Below, in pieces: positions 57,361-64,000 of a stretch of 64,000 bases of DNA. The notes under the pieces are model-generated. The model searched no databases and had not been told where the DNA came from. It saw only the letters and a program-made list of their open reading frames with translations. Made by a program: the position numbers and the translations under genes. Each line of letters starts with the position of its first letter. The stretch's first letter is position 1. Source of the stretch: Rubrolithibacter danxiaensis (GTDB lineage Bacteria > Bacteroidota > Bacteroidia > Sphingobacteriales > Sphingobacteriaceae); assembly GCF_047272945.1 (NCBI RefSeq), contig NZ_JBKOPS010000005.1, positions 62,001-126,000 on the forward strand. Direction: 5' to 3'.

Positions 57361-59697
57361 TTAAAACGGATACCCTATTGCCAGGTTGAACACCAGGTTT
57401 TCTTTCCTCCAGCTTTTGCTTCCAAAATCAATATCGTCTAAAACCCAACGTTGCCCTTGCGGCAGCCAGGGTTTCCTTAAGGGAAATGACAGATCGGTTC
57501 GTAATACCAAAAATGACAAATCGAAGCGGAGGCCTGCACCGGTGCCAACGGCAAGTTCTTTTAGAAAGTCCTTTGAAATTGCTGCCCCCGGCCTGTCAGG
57601 ATCGTCGTGTAAAAGCCAGATATTTCCTGCATCTATAAATAAAGCTCCCTCAACGATACTGAACAATTTGGGGCGATACTCTGTATTCAGTTCTAATTTA
57701 ATATCTCCCGACTGGTCTGCTGACAGGCTACGTGTTCCCACGTTTTCAGGTGGATTTGTTCCCGGCCCTAATGTTCTGGCCCGGAAAGCCCGGATACTAT
57801 TTGTTCCGCCAATAAAAAACTGTTTAACGTAGGGCAGAGAGAGTGGTGTGCTGATCGGATCAATTCCTTTTAAACCTCCTGCACCATTTCCATTTCCGTA
57901 AGTATAACCGTATCCAACCAATATCCGGTTTGCCCATCGTGAATTGCTTCCTAATTTCCGGTAGTATCTTAAATCTGTTTCTAACCGGATATATTGGGCA
58001 AACGGTGCACCAAAAAGTTTTTTCTGTTTTCCGTTTATAATATCAGCTCCGGTTAATAGGCCTAACAGATTTCCTGATAAGTCAAGATTTCCGTTAAAAT
58101 ACCATGTGTTTGTTTTATAAGTTTCGTTGGTATTTGTGTAATTGAAATTGTAAATAGAACCAATAGTGAATTGTCTTTGAATTGCATTTCTGTAAATAGG
58201 ATCAGATAATGCTTTTGTTTTATATTCCTCAGAAACATTAGAAGGCTGAACGTAGTTTACTGCAATGATATCCAACTGATGCTCTCTCTGGCTGTTTTGT
58301 TTCCAGTTGTATCCCGCAGATGTACGAAAAGAATTTAGAGTGTAACTATTAACACGGCGCAGCAAATCGTACCCCAGCGTGAATTTAGTACGTGGAAGGT
58401 ATGCGCTGGATGATTTAAAATTGAATCCTACAAATCGGGGAATGTTAAAATTGATTTCGCCACCCAGGCGGTATATATTGTTCCCTTTGTTAACTCCGGA
58501 AACCTGCACGTCAGTTCCTCCATAAGCAGAAACAGTTACAAGTTCTGCACCTTTAAAAGCATTTCTGTTCTTCCAGCTCAACGTAATTTCGGAGCCTGTA
58601 AAATTTGCGGAATTTGTTCTTCCTGTAATTTCTGCACGAAGGGATTTTTTAGGATACGGAGTAAGATAATAATAAGCATCTAAGCGTGGACTGTCCAGGC
58701 TTTCTACTTCTTCAAACTGGTTTTTAACAAAGCGAAAAGTTCCAAGTGTTACCAGGCGGTTTAATGACAGGTTGTGGTCGGTACGATTATAAACATCTCC
58801 TTTGTTGAAGAACATGGTACGTCCAAAGACTTTAGGTTTAAAAGTATTTCTGGGATCAATAATTTTAAAATCCTGATATCGTTCGATTTTTTCCTGCATG
58901 TTTTGCGCAGTATCGCGGGGGCGAAAGTTCGGGAAGATATAAATATCATTTATCCTGTAAACGTCTTTGGATTTTTGTGGGGTGGATTCTTTAATAGTTA
59001 CATATAAATTTACTTTATGCTCTTCATCTGTGCTGTCAACCTGCACTAAAATATTATCAGGGTTAAAGAAGTAAAAGCCTTTTTCCTTTAATCTGCTATC
59101 AATACGTTCGCGTTCAGCCTTAATAATATCGAGGTTGTAGCCATCTCCCGGTTTTAAAAATGTTTCTCCGGCTACTGATTGAATTGACCGGCCGAGGTCG
59201 GAGCTGTCAACACTGAAATTTACTGCATTTATCAGGTATTGAGGGCCGGCCTGGGCATGGTAGATCAGTTTTGCTTTGCGGCGTCGTATTACGGTGTCAG
59301 CAGTAACTGCAGAACGAAAGTAGCCGCGGTTTTCGAGCCTGTTTGCAACCAGATCGCGGTTAAAATCCACCTTAACAGTACTAAACAGAACCGGAGGCTC
59401 TGCGAATTTTTTAAGAAGTTTCCCTAAACCTTTATTTGAATTTCCTGATATGTTATAAAGCCATAGTTTTGGACGTAATCCTAAAATTGTAGAATTAGGT
59501 TTTGGGCGCAGCAGGCTTGTAAGGTCAGCCTCAAGCGATTTTGCTTCCTTGTGTTTAATGTCTTTATCTTCAATCTTAACTTTTCCGCCGATATAAAGTA
59601 AATCACCTTTGGGTACCCTTTTTGTAATATTACAGGAGGCATAACCAAATGCCAGAAAAATTAAAAAGTATAGTATATTTTTTTTACCCATTTTCAT
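57361..59697 (-). CDS. tamL: TamL: lipoprotein TamA-like Omp85 barrel protein
   Basis: About 778 residues from ATG 59697. Lipoprotein signal (ILYFLIFLAFGYASCN, lipobox YASC), POTRA-type repeats in the N-terminal half, and an Omp85 barrel ending in NLVFNLAIGYPF with terminal Phe. The VGTGAGLRFDLSFLVLRTDLSFPLRKP block near the end is the Omp85 motif 4-like region. In Bacteroidota the TamA partner is this lipoprotein, TamL. Its start overlaps the end of tamB by 14 bp, so the two are coupled. A longer frame from 59766 has no support. Confidence 0.9.
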   Translation of the reverse strand: MKMGKKNILYFLIFLAFGYASCNITKRVPKGDLLYIGGKVKIEDKDIKHKEAKSLEADLTSLLRPKPNSTILGLRPKLWLYNISGNSNKGLGKLLKKFAEPPVLFSTVKVDFNRDLVANRLENRGYFRSAVTADTVIRRRKAKLIYHAQAGPQYLINAVNFSVDSSDLGRSIQSVAGETFLKPGDGYNLDIIKAERERIDSRLKEKGFYFFNPDNILVQVDSTDEEHKVNLYVTIKESTPQKSKDVYRINDIYIFPNFRPRDTAQNMQEKIERYQDFKIIDPRNTFKPKVFGRTMFFNKGDVYNRTDHNLSLNRLVTLGTFRFVKNQFEEVESLDSPRLDAYYYLTPYPKKSLRAEITGRTNSANFTGSEITLSWKNRNAFKGAELVTVSAYGGTDVQVSGVNKGNNIYRLGGEINFNIPRFVGFNFKSSSAYLPRTKFTLGYDLLRRVNSYTLNSFRTSAGYNWKQNSQREHQLDIIAVNYVQPSNVSEEYKTKALSDPIYRNAIQRQFTIGSIYNFNYTNTNETYKTNTWYFNGNLDLSGNLLGLLTGADIINGKQKKLFGAPFAQYIRLETDLRYYRKLGSNSRWANRILVGYGYTYGNGNGAGGLKGIDPISTPLSLPYVKQFFIGGTNSIRAFRARTLGPGTNPPENVGTRSLSADQSGDIKLELNTEYRPKLFSIVEGALFIDAGNIWLLHDDPDRPGAAISKDFLKELAVGTGAGLRFDLSFLVLRTDLSFPLRKPWLPQGQRWVLDDIDFGSKSWRKENLVFNLAIGYPF

Positions 59698-62600
59698 TCG
59701 CTTTTCTTCTGGCTTTTCGTTCTTCACGCCTGCGTTTTTTTTCTTCTTCAGTTTTCGCTTTAGCAAATATTTGTTTGAACTTGTTGTAGTCCATTGTTAT
59801 TACAAATCCCACACCTGTTTCTATAACCTGTCCCTGTAAAGCTACCTGATACTCGTTTTTCTGGTATGCCCGCAGTAAATAACGGCCATCTTTTGAAAGC
59901 TGGTATTCTATTTCCACGTTTCCTGCAATATTGCTGGTATTACGGTTAGGCTGTTGTGGTCCTTCCAGTTCAAAATTGCTTCCAACAGTAACCTGAAGGC
60001 GGTCGTTAAGTAAACGTTTAGACAGGCCAACATTTAAATCGGTACGGTTTTTTAGCTCTCCGGTAGTGTAATCTTCTGATGATTCAAGGTCGAAATTTAA
60101 TTCAACCCCTCCGATAAGGTCACCGGCAAGGTTATTCAATTGCTGAGATAAAATCTTACTTACACTTTGTCTTGCCAGCGATTCAACTCCGCCTCCTCCG
60201 GCGCTGCTCTTAAACGGATTGTCGGATACAAAACGATTTAAAAGAAGCAGTGCGAACACTTGTTTATTTAATTCAGAAGGTTCGGTTTTCAGTTGCGTTA
60301 AACGTGTTTCAACATTATTGGTAACATCAGAAGAAACGTTGTAATTTTTTTCAGGAAGAACGATATCGAAAGTAATGGCAGGCTTCATCAGTTCGCCTTT
60401 CATATTTAAATGAACTTCAAAAGGAAGCTTTTGCTTGTAAATGTTTAAGGCGGCAGGAGCGGCATCTCCTAACTGTGCCTGTACCAGATCAAGCGGAGCA
60501 GTTTCAGCTACATAAATAGCCGTTACATCTAAATTGGCATCCATCACATCGCCATTCCAGGTAATGGTACTGCCCGGCTTAATATCAAACCGCCTTCTGA
60601 GGAAATTGAAAGACAACTCGTAAGCTCCTTCTTCCATTTCGTAAGTTCCTGTAAGGCTTGTTTTTCCGCTGGGGTCGATTCCTCCGCTAAGCTCGGCTTC
60701 ACCACGTAATTTTAAGAAATCTCCGTTGGCTGCATCTACAATTAAGTTGAATTCGGCTTCTTTATCAATCGTGATATTTACAGCTACATCCATACCCGTA
60801 ATCTCCGATTGATTTTCTGAAGAATCTACCTTTGAGGTGAGCGTTTTGGCTAAATTCGGATTGTCTTTGTCTACAAATTCAACAATGCCTTTTCGCTCTT
60901 CGATGGCCGGATTTGTTTGAGGCAATACAACTGTAAGTTTAGTTTTAGGGTTTATTTTTAAACTGCCATCTACAGAAGGCTGCGCCATATCGCCTCCTAT
61001 ATTCAAACGTGTATTGATGAAAAGCTGGCCGTAATATAATTCGTTATTTTTTGCCGTTGAGTTTAAAACCTGGAAATTATCAGCAGAAACGGTGAGTCCA
61101 AAGCGGTAGTCGGTGTAAGTTTTAGTAAATACGGTGCCATCAACATCTAATGTGTTGTTTGCGGAATCTGTAATTGTAAAATCGTTAAATTCAATCCCAT
61201 CATCGGTAAAGCTGATCTTGTCATTAACCTTATAATATGAATTGAACATGGAGATATTAAAGGCCGTATTATCAAAATTGATATCTCCGCGTATTTTAGG
61301 GGCATCGGCAGTGCCGGTAATATCAAGCTTTCCGTTCAGGCTTCCGCTGGCTTGCGTCAGGCTTCCCATGGTAAACCCCTGTATGCTTTTTAAATTCAGT
61401 TTCCCTATGTTTAAGTCAAGGTCAAAGCTGGAGTTTTGTGTGAAATAATAGCCGTCTAAACCAACCTGATTCCCGTTACCTGTAATATCAACTTTTGCGG
61501 CAAAAGTATTTTCACGTTCGTTGTTAACTTTTAACGCAATGTTTCCTACCGTGTCTCCCCGGAAATTAAAATCACCAATTGTTAGATCGGAAGTAAAAAC
61601 AGGTGTAGTTTGAAGATTGCGAACTAATACATTTCCGTTTATTGTTCCACCCAGCAGCAAGGAATCTTTTTTTGCAATTTGTGTAAGGGTTTCTATTTTG
61701 AAATTACTGAAGTCTACTGCAAGCGGATTGTTTGCTCCCGGCGGATTGGTATTGATCTTCAATTGCTGATTCCCCATTGATATGACAAAGTTCCGTGCAT
61801 CAATTCCTTTCTTTCCAAACTGAATGGCATTATCAGTACTTACTGTCCATGGCTGGTAGTTTAATATCAGCCCGTCCGGCTGCAGGCTGAAAACAAAGGC
61901 GTCAGGTATGGATTTTAAAGATCCGGCTATCCGGTAATGCTGTTTATTGTTTTTATCACGAACCTGTACATCGGTAGTTAAAACATCGTTTTGAACGTCT
62001 CCGCCAATACTGGTATTAATTAATTGTAGCTGGCTGCTGCTTATCTGGTCCAGTTTTAACGAATAGCTTAATTTTTCTTCTGCTGTATTGATATTCAACC
62101 GCAGATTACTGAGGATATTACCCGCATAGTTTACCTTAGGCGCAGTGGCATCTAATTTAAAAGTTCCATTCCTGCTGTCAAAGTTACCACCCAGGTTAAC
62201 ATTTGCCATTTCTTTTAAGTCAGGAACAAGCTTAGAAACGATAGGTGCGTTTACAAACTGAGCATTAAAGGTGAATTGCTGAGGTGAATACTTTGTAGTA
62301 TTGGAAGCCGGATTAACTGAAAAATACCGGTTTATTAACGACTCAAATGCTGTTCCGATCTCGCTCAATTTATAATCTCCGGCGATATTGGCAGAAAGTG
62401 CTTCAGACTTTAAATGTAAGCTGCTGCTATCGGCGCTGGCGGTAGAAACTACACTGACCGTATCTAACTGATACCGGTCGGGGCCTTTCGCATACAGCAG
62501 ATTTGTAAGTTGAATTTTACCATTTAAATAATCAGGATCTGCCGTTGGAACATCCGCCACTACCTTGCCGTGAAAACGCATATCGTCTTTGGTGAAATGC

Positions 62601-64000
62601 AGGTTTTGCAGATTTACACTATCCAGATTCAGTGTTAGCGCTACAGAAGGATATTTTTTATTCATGCTTGCCCTTGCACTTAGATCGAAGTCCAGGTTCG
62701 GGTCATTCATGTTAGCCTTAGCTGTTATTGCTCTGTTTTTAGATGTTGCTTTCACATTCAGATTACGGTAGGTATAACCATTATATACAGCCTTTATGAC
62801 TTTCGCCGACAGATCTGCAGTAAGGTTTTTAGGGTTAGTACCGGTACCTACAACGTTGGCAGCCAAGGTTATCCTGCCGATAGTTTTTTCCTGTGCGATT
62901 AACCTGCCTGCATTGAAATTGAATATTTTAACATTTGCCTTGTATGTTTCCCTGCCTTTTATTTCGCTATTAAAGGAAGCAATGGCTTTTGCGCTTCCAT
63001 AACTTGAATTAAGATCAAGGTTGGTATTGAAGTCGGCAATGGCACCGGCAAAGGTTCCTTTTAAATTAAATGTTTCTGGCAGCCGGATATTTGCAGGAAG
63101 AGTTCCGGCAGGGATAAATCCCGCAATATCCGTACGTGTAGTGCTGAAGTTATTGATCCTGATATCAAAGATGCTTTTATTTACATCCGGAAGTCCGGTA
63201 ATACGAGCGGAAGCATCCACTTTGGTGTTCCCTAACCCTGAAATCTGAAGATAAGGAATGGTTAAATTTTTGAGCTGTCCCTTTACTTCGCCATTAATAT
63301 TTAAAATTGCGTTTGGATTTTTTCTGAAAGGATCTGTAGAAGCGAGCGTTGGTACAAGTGCTAAAATATCATGAAAGCCGAGCCTGCTGTTGTCCAGGTT
63401 AGCATCAATGCTTAGAGCGCCTAAGTTTGAGCTGAGGCTTTCTATGGAAGGGTATGAAACCCGGATCTGGTTTTGAAGACGGGTAACTGGTGTTTGAATA
63501 TCCAGGTCGTTCAGGTAAGCCTCATGTTTCCCATAAAAGAAATTGGTGGTGAACTTTGTCAGATTGAACCCGCTTTTTTCTGTGAAGCTGCCATTGTTTA
63601 TTTTGCCTGCAATGGTATCAATTGCATAAATAAAATCTTCTGCATCTAACGTAAAGTCTTTTATATTCAGATGCGCAAAATCAAGCCCCCGCTTTTGTAC
63701 GGGCAGGTTGTAATTGTCAAACTGGATATTGTTATCAGCCAGATTTAGATTGGCGAGAGAAAGTTTCCAGCTGTTTGCCTGTGTTTGTACTTCTTTGCCT
63801 GCTTCTTTTGCTACCACTTTTGCTTCTTCCTTCTTGCCAAGGCTGAATTGTATATCAGAATTATTCAGGTTCAATGTTTTCAAGGCAATGTTCTGGCCTT
63901 TCAAATCAAGTTTGTCTGATTCTACTTCCACACTGCCCAGATTCACTTTTGCTTTCATTGCCGATACCGCATTCTGATAATCTACTTTTATTTTTTTCAG
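59684..64000 (-). CDS. tamB: TamB: translocation/assembly module (partial, 5' end outside window)
   Basis: More than 1430 residues. The frame is open to the last base of the window (reading LKKIKVDYQNAVSAM before the first internal Met), so the start and N-terminal anchor lie beyond it. Long repetitive beta-strand domain (AsmA/DUF490-like) and the C-terminal TamB block LTQLKTEPSELNKQVFALLLLNRF and DLIGGVELNFDLESSEDYTTGELKNRTDLNVGLSKRLLNDRLQVTVG. TamB spans the periplasm and works with TamL in lipid or outer-membrane protein transport. The tail KRRREERKARRKANENG is unusually basic. Confidence 0.92.
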   Translation of the reverse strand: MKKIKVDYQNAVSAMKAKVNLGSVEVESDKLDLKGQNIALKTLNLNNSDIQFSLGKKEEAKVVAKEAGKEVQTQANSWKLSLANLNLADNNIQFDNYNLPVQKRGLDFAHLNIKDFTLDAEDFIYAIDTIAGKINNGSFTEKSGFNLTKFTTNFFYGKHEAYLNDLDIQTPVTRLQNQIRVSYPSIESLSSNLGALSIDANLDNSRLGFHDILALVPTLASTDPFRKNPNAILNINGEVKGQLKNLTIPYLQISGLGNTKVDASARITGLPDVNKSIFDIRINNFSTTRTDIAGFIPAGTLPANIRLPETFNLKGTFAGAIADFNTNLDLNSSYGSAKAIASFNSEIKGRETYKANVKIFNFNAGRLIAQEKTIGRITLAANVVGTGTNPKNLTADLSAKVIKAVYNGYTYRNLNVKATSKNRAITAKANMNDPNLDFDLSARASMNKKYPSVALTLNLDSVNLQNLHFTKDDMRFHGKVVADVPTADPDYLNGKIQLTNLLYAKGPDRYQLDTVSVVSTASADSSSLHLKSEALSANIAGDYKLSEIGTAFESLINRYFSVNPASNTTKYSPQQFTFNAQFVNAPIVSKLVPDLKEMANVNLGGNFDSRNGTFKLDATAPKVNYAGNILSNLRLNINTAEEKLSYSLKLDQISSSQLQLINTSIGGDVQNDVLTTDVQVRDKNNKQHYRIAGSLKSIPDAFVFSLQPDGLILNYQPWTVSTDNAIQFGKKGIDARNFVISMGNQQLKINTNPPGANNPLAVDFSNFKIETLTQIAKKDSLLLGGTINGNVLVRNLQTTPVFTSDLTIGDFNFRGDTVGNIALKVNNERENTFAAKVDITGNGNQVGLDGYYFTQNSSFDLDLNIGKLNLKSIQGFTMGSLTQASGSLNGKLDITGTADAPKIRGDINFDNTAFNISMFNSYYKVNDKISFTDDGIEFNDFTITDSANNTLDVDGTVFTKTYTDYRFGLTVSADNFQVLNSTAKNNELYYGQLFINTRLNIGGDMAQPSVDGSLKINPKTKLTVVLPQTNPAIEERKGIVEFVDKDNPNLAKTLTSKVDSSENQSEITGMDVAVNITIDKEAEFNLIVDAANGDFLKLRGEAELSGGIDPSGKTSLTGTYEMEEGAYELSFNFLRRRFDIKPGSTITWNGDVMDANLDVTAIYVAETAPLDLVQAQLGDAAPAALNIYKQKLPFEVHLNMKGELMKPAITFDIVLPEKNYNVSSDVTNNVETRLTQLKTEPSELNKQVFALLLLNRFVSDNPFKSSAGGGGVESLARQSVSKILSQQLNNLAGDLIGGVELNFDLESSEDYTTGELKNRTDLNVGLSKRLLNDRLQVTVGSNFELEGPQQPNRNTSNIAGNVEIEYQLSKDGRYLLRAYQKNEYQVALQGQVIETGVGFVITMDYNKFKQIFAKAKTEEEKKRRREERKARRKANENG

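Overview
The window looks like chromosome from a Bacteroidota species, most likely family Sphingobacteriaceae (Pedobacter-like). I judge this from the low GC, the SusC/SusD pair, TonB receptors and lipoproteins with Bacteroidota-type lipoboxes, the TAnnTTTG promoter elements, the near-absence of Shine-Dalgarno sequences, and the order tRNAs-tuf-trnW-secE-nusG-rplKAJL-rpoBC. The family is inferred by eye from protein sequences, not from a search.

Layout. (1) 1-3.1 kb: end of a TonB-dependent receptor plus a beta-helix-like lipoprotein. (2) 3.1-13.0 kb: an accessory region. Its left part (3.1-8.7 kb) is a run of short one- or two-gene modules: an unknown gene pair, a coiled-coil membrane protein, Crp-like regulator plus AhpD-like protein, and a small membrane protein. 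They are separated by long imperfect palindromes that share sequence elements and resemble cassette recombination sites, although no integrase is in view. Its right part (7.0-12.6 kb) holds a REP-associated tyrosine transposase (RAYT) flanked by inverted REP elements, a second RAYT shell whose interior is a MntA/HepT toxin-antitoxin operon, more REP copies around an orphan HicB-like gene, a second Crp-like regulator with an oxidoreductase, two VOC proteins and a 13-copy 21-bp tandem repeat. (3) 13.0-17.9 kb: OlsF-like bifunctional acyltransferase, a helix-hairpin-helix protein, apt, rpsU, a Xer recombinase and hpf. (4) 17.9-31.6 kb: four tRNAs, tuf, tRNA-Trp, secE, nusG, rplK, rplA, rplJ, rplL, rpoB and rpoC. 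(5) 31.6-38.4 kb: a frameshifted coiled-coil pseudogene, a DUF3467 protein, miaA, a pRiA4b-ORF3-like protein, tRNA nucleotidyltransferase, a Sua5/YrdC protein, a glycosyltransferase, dapD and an HslR-like protein. (6) 38.4-52.3 kb: one-directional cluster susC-susD-CRTAC1-CRTAC1-PAP2/haloperoxidase-lspA preceded by a LacI-type palindrome. (7) 52.4-64 kb: Skp/OmpH-like chaperone, gyrB, a retropepsin-like protein, mdh, a secreted VOC protein, tamL and tamB (cut by the window end).

The core genes serve translation, transcription and envelope assembly and look ordinary. The most interesting material is the palindrome-bounded module array, the RAYT/REP system with a toxin-antitoxin operon inside a gutted RAYT copy, the SusCD-CRTAC1-PAP2 cluster with its own lipoprotein signal peptidase, and strong Shine-Dalgarno sequences confined to two ribosome-associated genes (rpsU and hpf).
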